From contig CAVXTC010000005.1 of assembly GCA_963764525.1 (NCBI GenBank), positions 62,001 to 126,000 on the forward strand: a DNA stretch of 64,000 nucleotides, in the 5' to 3' direction. A program made the position numbers and the translations under genes. This document shows positions 29,191 through 38,427 of this stretch, piece by piece (the first letter of the stretch is position 1; each line of letters starts with the position of its first letter). Origin of the DNA: DATDIC01 sp963764525 (GTDB lineage: Bacteria > Pseudomonadota > Alphaproteobacteria > Acetobacterales > Acetobacteraceae). The notes beneath the pieces were generated by a model. The model had not been told where the DNA came from, did not search any database, and saw only the letters and a list, made by a program, of their open reading frames with translations.

Positions 29191-30031
29191 ATGCCGGTTC
29201 TGCCGATGCCGACGCTCGATCATGTAGTCGTGAACGTGCGCGACCGGCTGGATGAGGCGTGCGCCACGTACCAGCGGCTTGGCTTCACCATGACCCCGCG
29301 CGGCCATCACACGCTGGGTTCGATGAACCATCTGGCGATCTTCGGCACCGAATACCTGGAGCTCATTGCCGCGCAGCCCGGCGATGCGCGGCGAGCGGAG
29401 ATCCTGGATGCGCCGCTCGGGCTCGGCGGCCTGGTGTTCGGCACCGACGATTCCGCCGCCGTGCACGCCGCGCTGGAAGCCGCCGGCGTGCCGTCGGAAC
29501 CGCCGTTGCAATTCTCCCGGCCGGTGGTGCTGCCGTCGGGCGAACGCGACGCGACGTTTCGTACGGTGCGGCTGAAGCCAGGGGTGATCGCCGCCGGGCG
29601 CGTCTATTTCTGCCATCATTTCACGCGTGACCTGGTCTGGCGTGATGAGTGGCGCCATCACGCGAACGGCGTTGTCGGGGTTGTCGCGCGCGGTGATCGC
29701 TGCACAGGATCCGGCCGCACTCGGTGCGGTGTTCGCGCGCATGTTCGGCGCCGCGGCAGTGCGGTCCGACGCTGGCGGGTGCTCGCTCGTGGTCGGCCTG
29801 TCGCGTTTCGATATCGTCTCCCCGGCGACGCTGGGTTCGCGAATTCGGACCGGCCGCGCCGGACGGGCACGGGCGCCACCAGTTCATGGCGGCGCTGACC
29901 TTGCGCACGCGCTCCCTGGATACCGCAGCCGCCGCACTCGCCGCCGGCGGCATGCAGACCCGGCGCGAGCCGAACGGATCATCGTCCCCGCCACGGCGGC
30001 ATTCGGCGTGACGCTCGAATTTTGCGCATGA
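29191..30031 (+). CDS. VOC/glyoxalase-like domain protein (frameshifted)
   Basis: About 275 residues, glyoxalase-like fold. The first half has TLDHVVVNVRDRLDEACATY and GFTMTPRGHHTLGSMNHLAIF, typical of the glyoxalase-like domain often placed beside acyl-CoA ligases. After RDLVW the frame shifts; VIAAQDPAALGAVFARMFG, then HQFMAALTLRTRSLDTAAAA continue the second VOC module and ERIIVPATAAFGVTLEF closes it, with breaks near 29640, 29840 and 29970. ATG at 29191 follows GAGGGG at good spacing. The stop overlaps the ligase start (ATGA), making it the first gene of the catabolic operon. Confidence 0.78.
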
Positions 30032-31516
30032 GGCGCACGGAAAATCTCGGATGCGCGCTGGTTGAGCGTGGAACGACCGCGCTGATCGACCTCGGCGGGG
30101 AGGCCGGTGCGCGCGTCTATACCTATGCCGATATCGAACGACAGGCCGACGCAGTTGCCCGCGGTCATGCTGGCGCGCGGTCTCAAGCGCGGCGAGCGCG
30201 TGGCGATCCTGGCCGCGAACCGCGCGGAATACCTGATCGGCTATTTGGGAATCCTGCGCGCCGGTCTGGTCGCCGTTCCCGTCAATCATAAACTGCCGGC
30301 GGCAACCGTCGCCTTCGTGCTGGATGATTGCGACGCGCAACTGGTCGTCTGCGATGCCGGGCGCCGTGCCCTGGTTCCCGCAAGCCTGCCCTGCGTCGTG
30401 CTACCGCACGATTGGGGCACGCTGCTCGATGAAGGACCGTTCTCCCCGGTGCACCCGTCGCCGCGGGATCCGGCGATGTTCCTCTACACATCTGGTTCGA
30501 CCGGCCGGCCGAAGGGCGTGGTGCTGTCGCACCGAAGCCACCTCTGGGTGCTGGAAGTGCGGGCCCGTGCGCCCGGACCCCCGGAACGCCGCGTCCTGGT
30601 TGCCGCGCCGCTCTATCACATGAACGCACTGGCAATGAGCCAGGCCACGCTGGCTACCGGCAGCACGGTCGTGCTGCTACCCGGCTTCACCGCCGCGTCC
30701 TATATCGAGGCGGCGGCGCGCCATCGCGTGCACGCGCTCACCGCGGTGCCGACGATGATCGCGATGATGTTTCGCGAGCGCGAGCGCCTGGCAGCCGCCG
30801 ATCTTACATCGGTCGAAACCATCCGGGTCGGCTCCGCACCGCTGTCGCAGCGCCTGCTGGAGCAGATCGAGCAGGCCTTCCCCCGTGCCGATCTGTCCAA
30901 CGGCTACGGCACGACCGAGGCCGGCCCGATCGTGTTCGGACCGCATCCCGATGGCCTGCTGCGCCCCGGTTTGTCGCCCGGCGCCAGGCATCCCGAAGTC
31001 GATCTCCGGTTGCGCCGTGATGGGCTGGTGGTTTCCGATGAAGGCGTGCTGGAAATGCGATGCCCGGCGGTCATGAACGGTTACCACAAACTGCCGGACG
31101 CCACCCAGAAGGCGATGACCGGCGACGGATACTACGTGACAGGCGATGTGTTCCGCCGCGATGCTGACGGGTTCTTCTTCTTTGTCGGGCGTGCCGACGA
31201 CATGTTCATCTGCGGCGGCGAAAACATCTATCCCGGCGAGGTCGAAAAACTGCTGGAACAGCATGAAGCCGTCGCACAGGCCTGCGTGGTTCCGGTGCCG
31301 GACGAGTTGAAGGGCCACAAGCCGGTTGCCTTCGTCGTCTCGCGTGCCCCGGTCACCGAGGACGAACTGCGCCGCTTCGCGCTCGCCAACGGTCCCGCCT
31401 ATGCGCATCCACGCCGCGTGTGGTTGCTGCCCGAACTGCCGCTCGCCAGCACCAACAAGATCGACCGAAAAAAACTGAGTGAACTGGCCGAACAGACTCT
31501 GGAGATCGTGCAATGA
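30028..31516 (+). CDS. AMP-dependent acyl-CoA synthetase/ligase (one frameshift)
   Basis: Class I adenylate-forming enzyme, about 495 residues, activating a carboxylic acid to its CoA thioester. The P-loop is YTSGSTGRPKGVVLSHRS, then APLYHMNALA, NGYGTTEAGPIVFG, YVTGDVF, GRADDMFICGGENIYPGEVE and the C-terminal catalytic lysine in TNKIDRKKL. The N-terminal 40 residues (starting RRTENLGCALVERG) are in another frame, with the break near 30155. Start overlaps the VOC stop and its own stop overlaps the reductase start. Substrate unknown; context suggests degradation of an organic acid. Confidence 0.87.
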
Positions 31517-32526
31517 GGGCAATGGTGGTCCACGCGCATGGCGGGCCGGAGGTGATGGAGTTCGTCGCTGATTTCCCCGATCCGACGGCCGGCGAAGGCG
31601 ATGTGCTGGTCCGCGTGGGCGCCGCATCATTGAACTACCACGACGTTTTCACCCGGCGCGGAATGCCGGGCATCAAGGTGCCGATGCCGCTGATCATGGG
31701 CCTGGACATCGCCGGGGAAATCGCCGCGGTTGGCGCAGGCGTGAGCGGCTGGTCGGTAGGCGATCGCGTGCTGGTCGATCCGATCAATCGCGTCGAAGGC
31801 GGCCTGATGGGCGAAACAATGCATGGCGGGCTGGCCGAGTTGTGCCGCGCGTGCGCCCATCAGCTTATCCGATTGCCCGATGACATCAGCTTCGTCGATG
31901 CCGCGGCGTTGCCGGTCGCCTACGGCACCGCGCACCGCATGATGGTGACCCGCGGTGCCGTGAAGGCCGGGGAGACAGTTCTGATCCTCGGCGCCTCGGG
32001 CGGCGTCGGCGTCTGCTGCGTGCAGCTTGCGAAACAGTTGGGCGCGATCGTGATCGCCTGCGCCAGCACGCCGGCAAAGCTGGAGCGGCTGTGGGAACTC
32101 GGCGCGGATCATGTGCTGAACTACACGGAACGCGATTTCGTCAAGGAAATGTGGACGCAGTTCGGCAAGCCGAACCGGCGTGGCGCCGGAGTGACCAACG
32201 GGGTCGATGTCGTTGTCAACTTCACCGGCGGCAACACCTGGGTAAGGTCGATGCGTGTGCTGAAGGTCGGCGGCCGGTTGCTGACCTGCGGCGCCACGGC
32301 CGGCTACGACCCGCCGGAAGACCTCCGTTTCATCTGGACGTTCGAGCTGGAAATCCGCGGTTCCAACGGTTGGCAGCGCAGCGACATCGCGGCACTGCTG
32401 GACATGGTCCGCCGGGGCCGGTTGAACACGCTGGTGGATCGCACCTACAAGCTGGAAGAGGCACGCGAGGCGTTGCGTGTCATCGAGGACCGCGAGGTGT
32501 TCGGAAAAGTCGTGGTGATGCCATGA
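31513..32526 (+). CDS. Zinc-binding/quinone oxidoreductase family dehydrogenase
   Basis: 337-residue medium-chain dehydrogenase/reductase. It begins with MRAMVVHAHGGPEVMEFV; the GroES-like domain ends near residue 150 and the NAD(P) domain has ETVLILGASGGVGVCCVQLA (GxGGVG variant). The Cys ligands of structural zinc are absent, as in quinone oxidoreductases. Overlaps the ligase stop (ATGA) and the thioesterase start, so the three are translated together. Confidence 0.9.
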   Translation: MRAMVVHAHGGPEVMEFVADFPDPTAGEGDVLVRVGAASLNYHDVFTRRGMPGIKVPMPLIMGLDIAGEIAAVGAGVSGWSVGDRVLVDPINRVEGGLMGETMHGGLAELCRACAHQLIRLPDDISFVDAAALPVAYGTAHRMMVTRGAVKAGETVLILGASGGVGVCCVQLAKQLGAIVIACASTPAKLERLWELGADHVLNYTERDFVKEMWTQFGKPNRRGAGVTNGVDVVVNFTGGNTWVRSMRVLKVGGRLLTCGATAGYDPPEDLRFIWTFELEIRGSNGWQRSDIAALLDMVRRGRLNTLVDRTYKLEEAREALRVIEDREVFGKVVVMP

Positions 32527-32942
32527 CCAACGAACCGCTGACCGCTCCGCAGCTTCAGGAACGCCTGGGCCATTCCCCGTTCATCGACTTCCTCGGCCTG
32601 ACAGTCACCGAAGCCGATCCCGCCCGCCAACTGGTCACCATGATTCTGCGGATGCGGCCCGAATTCGAGCGCGGGAAGGGCTCCGGCCAGTGGCACGGTG
32701 GCCCCATCGCGGCAGTGATCGATACCGTCGGGGACTATGCGCTGGTGATGCTGCTGGGACGTCCGCTGCCCACCATCAACTTCCGCGTGGATTATTTGCG
32801 TCCTGCGGTGAACACCGCGCTGACTGCCACCGCCCGTGTCCGTCGCGCCGGCCGGAGCGTGGGCGCGGTCGATGTGGACGTTACGGACGACAAAGGGGCG
32901 CTCGTCGCGATCGGGCGTGCCAGCTATTCGACGCTGGCTTAG
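32523..32942 (+). CDS. PaaI family hotdog-fold thioesterase
   Basis: 139-residue thioesterase hydrolysing acyl-CoA. Hotdog features: FIDFLGLTVTEAD, QWHGGPIAAVIDTVGDYA (the family's central helix with the catalytic acidic residue) and NFRVDYLRPAV. ATG at 32523 overlaps the dehydrogenase stop. Last gene of the operon. Its stop shares bases with the stop of the convergent molybdopterin-subunit gene. Confidence 0.9.
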   Translation: MTNEPLTAPQLQERLGHSPFIDFLGLTVTEADPARQLVTMILRMRPEFERGKGSGQWHGGPIAAVIDTVGDYALVMLLGRPLPTINFRVDYLRPAVNTALTATARVRRAGRSVGAVDVDVTDDKGALVAIGRASYSTLA

Positions 32943-35077
32943 CCCACCAGCGCCTCCGGCCGGATCGGCAAATCCCGCATCCGCTTGCCGGTCGCGTGAT
33001 ACACCGCGTTAGCGATCGCCGGGGCGACGCCGCAGAGCGCGATCTCGGCCAACCCCTTCGCGCCCAGCGGATTGAAGTTCGTGTCGTTGCCCGCCACGAA
33101 CTGCACATCCAGATCGACCACGTCGGCGTTCACCGGCACCAGATATTCAGCCAGATTGGCGTTCATCACCCGGCCCAGCCGCGAATCCCACTCGGCGATC
33201 TCGTGCAGCGCCATCCCTATCCCGCCGACGATTCCGCCCAGGCACTGACTCCGGGCGATCTTCGGGTTGATCACCCGTCCGGCGTCATACACGCCCACCA
33301 CGCGCGGCACGCGCACAATGCCGAATGCCGGATCAACGCGTACCTCGACGAACACGGCGCCGAAAGCCGCGGCAGCGAATTTCTTGGTCTCCTCACCCGG
33401 TTTGGAATCCGCTACAGCCGCAACCTGCTGCAAGCCCCGCGACCGCATCACGTCGGGATACGAAGCGCCATCGCCTCCCAGCTCCCGCAGCTTGCCAACC
33501 AACGCCTCGCACGCCGCCTTCACGCCGTTGCCGACGCTCGCCATGGTGATCGATCCGCCATGCACCGGCGCTTTCGGCATCTCGGTGTCGCCGATCTCGA
33601 CATCCACCTTCTCGATCGGCAGACCTAGCGTCTCGGCCGCAACCTGCGTCATCGACGTGTAGGTGCCGGGCCCCATATCGCTGGCCGAGGTACGGATCAC
33701 GGCGGTCCCGTTGGCGTACATTGTCGCCTCCGCCGAGCACGCCGACCGGTCCGCATGATAAATCGCGCTCGCCATGCCGTGACCCACCAGCCAGCGTCCA
33801 TCGCGCATCGCCCGCGGCTGCGGCGGGCGACGGGCCCAGCCGAAGCGTTCGGCGCCGAGTTCGTAACACGCGTGCAGCTCCTTGCTCGACCATGGCAGAT
33901 CGGCGGATTCATCGCGCTCGGCATAGTTGCGGAGACGCAGCTCCAGCGGGTCCATGCGCAACGCTTCCGCTAGCTCGTCCATCGCCATTTCCAGCGCCAG
34001 CGTGCCCGTGGAAACGCCCGGCGCGCGCATTGGGCAGGGGCTGTTGGTGTTCATCTCCACCAGCCGGTACCGCGTCCGCACGTTCGGGCAGGAATAGGTG
34101 GTGCGCGCCGGCTCCAGCGTGGTCTCCGCATATTCCTCATACATCGACGTCTGCGCGGTCGCCTCCGCGATGATCGCGGTCAGCCTGCCGTCCCGTCCGG
34201 CACCCAGAGCGACGCGCTGCAATGTCAGCGGCCGAAAGCCGATTGCGGTGAAGCACTGGCGCCGCGTCAGCTCCACACGTACGGGCCGGCGGACGCGCCG
34301 CGCCGCCAGCGCGGCGATCGTCACGTGCGGCCAAGTGCGCAGCGCCGAGCCGAAGGCCCCGCCAACAAATGGGCTGATCACCCGGATATTGGTTTCCGGT
34401 ATCCCGAACACGTGCGCGATCTCCATCCGCACATTGTTCACCCATTGCGACTTGTCGTACAGCGTCAACCGATCGCCGTCCCATTCGGCGATCGTCGCAT
34501 GCGGCTCCATAGCGTTGTGGTGTTCGCGCGCATGGCTGCAGCTCATGTCGATCTTTATATCAGCCACGCCGTACGCGGCGTCGGCATTCCCGCGCTCGGT
34601 GTCAGCCGGCCGTCCGGCTTTCGCCCATTCATCCGATGTCGGCTTGCCATCGGAGAGCTGGAAGACCGCCGTCGGCTCTTCGACCGCGTAGGTCATCCGG
34701 ACCAGTTGGGCGGCGCCGTTCGCCTGCTCCTGCGTCTCGGCCACCACCACCGCCACCGGCTGTCCGGCGAACAGCACCTCCGGCCCCTGAAACACTCTCA
34801 ACTGATCGCCCGATTGTGGATCGACCTGCGGCCGTTTCTCCAGCTCCCGATAGGGCAGCCGCTCGGCATTTTCATATGTGATGACCGCAAGGACGCCAGG
34901 CGATTGCTCGGCTTCGGCCGCATCGATGCCACTGATACGACCACGTGGAACGGTGCTGCTCACCAGCGCAGCGTAAGCCAGATTGTGCAACCTGAACTCG
35001 GCGGCATATACAGCTTGGCCAGTGACCTTGGCGGGCCCGTCAACCCGGCTGATCGGCTGACCGATGATCGCGTTCAT
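32939..35077 (-). CDS. Xanthine dehydrogenase family molybdopterin-binding subunit (PaoC/YagR-like)
   Basis: 712-residue large catalytic subunit of a three-subunit molybdenum hydroxylase oxidising aldehydes or N-heterocycles. It starts IGQPISRVDGPAKVTGQAVYAAE, the family opening; GGAFGSALRTWPHVTIAALAA and RAPGVSTGTLALEMAMDELA are molybdopterin-contact regions, and the C-terminal glutamate is in GAKGLAEIALCGVAPAIANA. Its ATG at 35077 overlaps the stop of the FAD subunit (ATGA). No XdhC-type chaperone or sulfurase gene is nearby. Confidence 0.92.
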   Translation of the reverse strand: MNAIIGQPISRVDGPAKVTGQAVYAAEFRLHNLAYAALVSSTVPRGRISGIDAAEAEQSPGVLAVITYENAERLPYRELEKRPQVDPQSGDQLRVFQGPEVLFAGQPVAVVVAETQEQANGAAQLVRMTYAVEEPTAVFQLSDGKPTSDEWAKAGRPADTERGNADAAYGVADIKIDMSCSHAREHHNAMEPHATIAEWDGDRLTLYDKSQWVNNVRMEIAHVFGIPETNIRVISPFVGGAFGSALRTWPHVTIAALAARRVRRPVRVELTRRQCFTAIGFRPLTLQRVALGAGRDGRLTAIIAEATAQTSMYEEYAETTLEPARTTYSCPNVRTRYRLVEMNTNSPCPMRAPGVSTGTLALEMAMDELAEALRMDPLELRLRNYAERDESADLPWSSKELHACYELGAERFGWARRPPQPRAMRDGRWLVGHGMASAIYHADRSACSAEATMYANGTAVIRTSASDMGPGTYTSMTQVAAETLGLPIEKVDVEIGDTEMPKAPVHGGSITMASVGNGVKAACEALVGKLRELGGDGASYPDVMRSRGLQQVAAVADSKPGEETKKFAAAAFGAVFVEVRVDPAFGIVRVPRVVGVYDAGRVINPKIARSQCLGGIVGGIGMALHEIAEWDSRLGRVMNANLAEYLVPVNADVVDLDVQFVAGNDTNFNPLGAKGLAEIALCGVAPAIANAVYHATGKRMRDLPIRPEALVG

Positions 35078-36057
35078 GCCAATCCTCCCGCCATCACCAG
35101 GACCTGTTCAACGGCGCGTTGCATCAGCGGGACCTTGAAAGCATTGCCCGTGCGGGGATCGGCGCCACGCGATGCCGCTTCGCCGGCGGTCACCGCGGCG
35201 GCTTCATCCAGCCGGCGACCCACCAGCATGCGCTCCACCTCCGGCAGCCGCCACGGTCGCGTTCCCACGCCGCCCGCCGCCACTCGCGCGGCGCGCACCG
35301 TGCCATCCGCGATTTCGATCGCCGCCGCCGCCGAAACCAGCGCCCATTCGAAGCTTGCCCGGTCCCGCAGCTTCAAATAATGCGAGTTGCCCGCATATCC
35401 GCTTGCCGGCAGCACGATCGCGGTGATGATCTCGTCGTTCCGCAGATTGGTTTCGATCTGTGGTGTATGCCCCGGTTCGCGGTGCAGCTCGGCCACCGGC
35501 ATCCGCCGCTCGCCGCCCGGGCCCTGCACCACCAGCTCGGCATCCAGCACGAGCAGCGCATTCGCCATGTCGCCCGGATACGCGGCGATGCAATGCCGGC
35601 TGCCGCCGAGGATCGCATTCATCCGGTTCTGCCCATCCTGCGCCGGGCAGCCGGAGCCAGGTTCGCGCTTGTTGCAGGGCACCGCGGCGTCGCGGAAATA
35701 CAGGCACCGGGTGCGCTGCAGCAGGTTGCCGCCGACAGTCGCCATATTGCGGACCTGTGGCGACGCGGTTTCCTCCAGCGCACGCGCGAGGACCGGAAAC
35801 CCGCTCCGCACCCGCCCATCATCGGCAACATCGACCAGCCGGGTCAGCGCACCGATGCGCAAGCCCCCACCCTCTGGCTCAATTCCCCGCAACGGCAGGC
35901 CATTGATGTCGATCAGCACAGCCGGCGCCATCACCGCGTCCTGCAGCAATTGCAGCATGTCGGTGCCGCCGGCCACGAACATCGCATCCCGCGTGCGGGC
36001 GATCAGCGCGGTCGCCTCGTGCGCGTCGTCGGCAGCGACGTATCCGAACGGAAGCAT
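35074..36057 (-). CDS. FAD-binding subunit of molybdenum hydroxylase (PaoB/YagS-like)
   Basis: 327-residue middle subunit, VAO-type FAD fold: MFVAGGTDMLQLLQDAVMAP, LRIGALTRLVDVA, ATVGGNLLQRTRCLYFRD. The Cys residues in the RTRCLYFRDAAVPCNKREPG stretch resemble the extra 4Fe-4S cluster loop of PaoB-type subunits. Sits between the 2Fe-2S and molybdopterin subunits with a two-base gap and a four-base overlap, respectively. Confidence 0.92.
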   Translation of the reverse strand: MLPFGYVAADDAHEATALIARTRDAMFVAGGTDMLQLLQDAVMAPAVLIDINGLPLRGIEPEGGGLRIGALTRLVDVADDGRVRSGFPVLARALEETASPQVRNMATVGGNLLQRTRCLYFRDAAVPCNKREPGSGCPAQDGQNRMNAILGGSRHCIAAYPGDMANALLVLDAELVVQGPGGERRMPVAELHREPGHTPQIETNLRNDEIITAIVLPASGYAGNSHYLKLRDRASFEWALVSAAAAIEIADGTVRAARVAAGGVGTRPWRLPEVERMLVGRRLDEAAAVTAGEAASRGADPRTGNAFKVPLMQRAVEQVLVMAGGLA

Positions 36058-36059
36058 GT

Positions 36060-36884
36060 CTATTCCTCCCGGCCTGCCACGTCGCGGATCGCCGCCACGA
36101 TGTTAACGTAGGCCCCGCAACGGCATAGATTGCCGCTCATCTGCTCACGAATTTCGGCATCGGACCCAGCCCGTCCCTCGGCCACCAAGCCGACCGCGGA
36201 CATGATCTGCCCAGGTGTACAGTAGCCGCACTGGAACCCGTCATGCTCGATGAACGCCGCCTGCATCGGGTGCAGCTCACCCTTGCCGGCCAACCCCTCG
36301 ATCGTGACGATCGAGGTGCCTTGCGCCATAACCGCCAGCATCAGACAGGAGTTGATGCGCCGCCCATCCAACAACACGGTGCAGGCGCCGCACTGCCCCA
36401 GCGCGCAGCCCTTCTTGGTCCCCGTCAGGTGCAGTCGGTCGCGCAACGCGTCCAACAGCGTGGTGCGCGCATCGACCGTGAGGCTGTGCGTCTCGTCGTT
36501 GACGCGGAGCACGATCTCGAACTGGATCGGGTGGCCAGCGGTTCGCGGGCCCCCCGCAGTGCCGCGCGCCTGCCAGGGATGCAATTCGGTGGCCGGCGGC
36601 GACGTGGTGGCGATGAATCCTGGGCCGCCTAAAATCTGGCTTCTTGAAGCCGGCCCGCCCGAAGACGGCGTGCCGTGCCGGCGGCGCCATACAGCGGCAG
36701 TGATCTCGCCTTCCTCCAGCACATCCGCGGCGGCCGAAGGGTCGATCCGCTCGGCTTCGGAGAACAGCCGGTCGGCGGTGGCTTCGTCACCGGAACGCTC
36801 GGCGTCCAGAGCCTGCTCGGCCAGCCGGCGCGCCTGCGAAATCCGGCCCTCATCCTCGGCCGGCAAGGTTTTATCATCGTCCAT
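36060..36884 (-). CDS. 2Fe-2S subunit of molybdenum hydroxylase with N-terminal extension
   Basis: 274 residues. Residues 120-274 are the normal small subunit: a plant-type 2Fe-2S domain (KGCALGQCGACTVLLDGRR) and a second 2Fe-2S domain (CGYCTPGQIM; GNLCRCGAYVNIVAAI). Residues 1-80 are an acidic segment (RISQARRLAEQALDAERSGD) resembling a separate small alphaproteobacterial protein, followed by a loop to residue 115. No twin-arginine signal is seen, unlike PaoA of E. coli, so the enzyme may be cytoplasmic. The extension could be a real fusion or an artefact of a missed stop. Confidence 0.86.
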   Translation of the reverse strand: MDDDKTLPAEDEGRISQARRLAEQALDAERSGDEATADRLFSEAERIDPSAAADVLEEGEITAAVWRRRHGTPSSGGPASRSQILGGPGFIATTSPPATELHPWQARGTAGGPRTAGHPIQFEIVLRVNDETHSLTVDARTTLLDALRDRLHLTGTKKGCALGQCGACTVLLDGRRINSCLMLAVMAQGTSIVTIEGLAGKGELHPMQAAFIEHDGFQCGYCTPGQIMSAVGLVAEGRAGSDAEIREQMSGNLCRCGAYVNIVAAIRDVAGREE

Positions 36885-36999
36885 GGTGCGGGTTCCGTCA
36901 GGTCCGACGACTTAGCCGGTCTGCCCGGGCGGGAGTTGCCGACCGACCGCGAACCTGACGGGATCGTGAGAGAGAACCAAGTGCAGCGGGCGCCGGCGC

Positions 37000-37200
37000 T
37001 CACCAGCCGCCGAACCACACCCCCACGCCATGCACCACGCCGACCGGAAAGAACAGCGCGCCGGCGATCAGCAGCGGCCGTAGCCCACCGACCGCACAGA
37101 AAACAATCGAGGTGAGCCAGGCAGAATAGCCGAACAGACCGAGTCCCAGGCAGAACATCGCGGCGGACGGGGTGATCGGACCGTGTCTTCGAAGCTGCAT
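37000..37200 (-). CDS. Small hydrophobic protein of unknown function
   Basis: 66 residues from the ATG at 37200 (an upstream in-frame start at 37278 would give 92). Two predicted membrane segments (AAMFCLGLGLFGYSAWLTSI and LLIAGALFFPVGVVHGVGVW) leave almost no soluble part. GGGAG lies 14 bases upstream. No family recognised. It stands between the molybdenum enzyme genes and galE. Confidence 0.5.
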   Translation of the reverse strand: MQLRRHGPITPSAAMFCLGLGLFGYSAWLTSIVFCAVGGLRPLLIAGALFFPVGVVHGVGVWFGGW

Positions 37201-37349
37201 GTCAACCGACGCTCCCGAGCCGCTCAACGGCGGCCGCGGGCCCAGTCTAGCGTGCTTCTTCGCGGTTGCAACGCTCAACGTGAATGATCCGGGTGCGTGC
37301 CGGGCAGTCTGGCCCGGCCGCGCATGATTTCAATCGTCCTGAAACCGGC

Positions 37350-38339
37350 TCAGTCGGCGTAGCCTGACGGGTGCGTCTCCCGCCAAGCCGCCGCGCTGCC
37401 GATGATGTCGTGAAGTCCGGGGAAGCGGGGGGTCCAGCCGGTCTCTCCCCGGATCCGGTCAGCCGACGCGACCAGTACGGCTGGATCTCCGTCGCGACGC
37501 GGCGCCATCGTCACCGGCACCGTTCGGCCGGTGACGTCATTCACCGCCTTGATCACCTGCAGCACCGAGTATCCCTCGCCATTCCCCAGGTTGTACGTCG
37601 TGCAACCGGCGAGCAGCCGGTCCAGTGCCCGCAGATGCGCCTCGGCCAGATCGGTCACGTGAACGTAGTCGCGAATACACGTGCCGTCCGGCGTCTCGTA
37701 GTCCTGCCCATACACCGCCAATTCGGCCCGCCGCCCAAGCGCGGCGTCAATCGCCAGCGGAATCAGATGCGTCTCCGGCCGATGATCCTCCCCCAGGCGT
37801 CCCGCCGGATCGGCGCCGGCGGCGTTGAAATAGCGCAGGCAGGCGCTGGACAGCCCATGCACCCGGTGCGCCCAGATCAATGCGCGCTCCAGCATCCACT
37901 TGCTCTCCCCGTACGGGGAGCCCGGGTCGATCCGCGCCGTCTCGGTGATCGGGATCAGGTCCGGCGAGCCGAACAGCGCGGCGGTGGAGGACAGCACGAA
38001 CCGTGGCACGCGGTGCCGCACGCAGGCTTCGATCAGACGGAATCCGTTGATCACGTTCTCCTGAAAATAGCGGAATGGGTCGCGCATGCTTTCGCCCACC
38101 AGCGATAGCGCGGCGAAATGCAGCACCGCGTCCCACGGTCCGTCAGCCAGCGCCGCCTCGACCGCGCCGGGATTCGCCAAATCTGCCACGATCAGGTGCG
38201 ATCCGGCGGGAACGGCTGCGCGGTGGCCCTGTCGCAGATTGTCGAACACCACGACCTCATCGCCGCGTTCCACCAGCGCCAGCACGACATGGCTGCCGAC
38301 AAAGCCGGCTCCGCCAGTGACCAGGAAACGCCGACGCAT
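37350..38339 (-). CDS. galE: UDP-glucose 4-epimerase GalE
   Basis: 329-residue short-chain dehydrogenase interconverting UDP-glucose and UDP-galactose. NAD motif FLVTGGAGFVGSHV, catalytic LSSTAALFGSP and YGESKWMLE (the Y-x3-K pair), substrate region YFNAAGADPAGRLGE and RDYVHVTDLAEAHLRAL. The ATG at 38339 is preferred to 38366 because the Rossmann fold starts at once. Supplies UDP-galactose to the exopolysaccharide genes nearby. Confidence 0.94.
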   Translation of the reverse strand: MRRRFLVTGGAGFVGSHVVLALVERGDEVVVFDNLRQGHRAAVPAGSHLIVADLANPGAVEAALADGPWDAVLHFAALSLVGESMRDPFRYFQENVINGFRLIEACVRHRVPRFVLSSTAALFGSPDLIPITETARIDPGSPYGESKWMLERALIWAHRVHGLSSACLRYFNAAGADPAGRLGEDHRPETHLIPLAIDAALGRRAELAVYGQDYETPDGTCIRDYVHVTDLAEAHLRALDRLLAGCTTYNLGNGEGYSVLQVIKAVNDVTGRTVPVTMAPRRDGDPAVLVASADRIRGETGWTPRFPGLHDIIGSAAAWRETHPSGYAD

Positions 38340-38427
38340 AAATCCCGTATCCTTCGACGACAACACTCATCGCAGGAGCAGGGCGGAAAAGCGAAGGGTT
38401 TTCGCCATCCCGTGTGGCGGACTGCGC

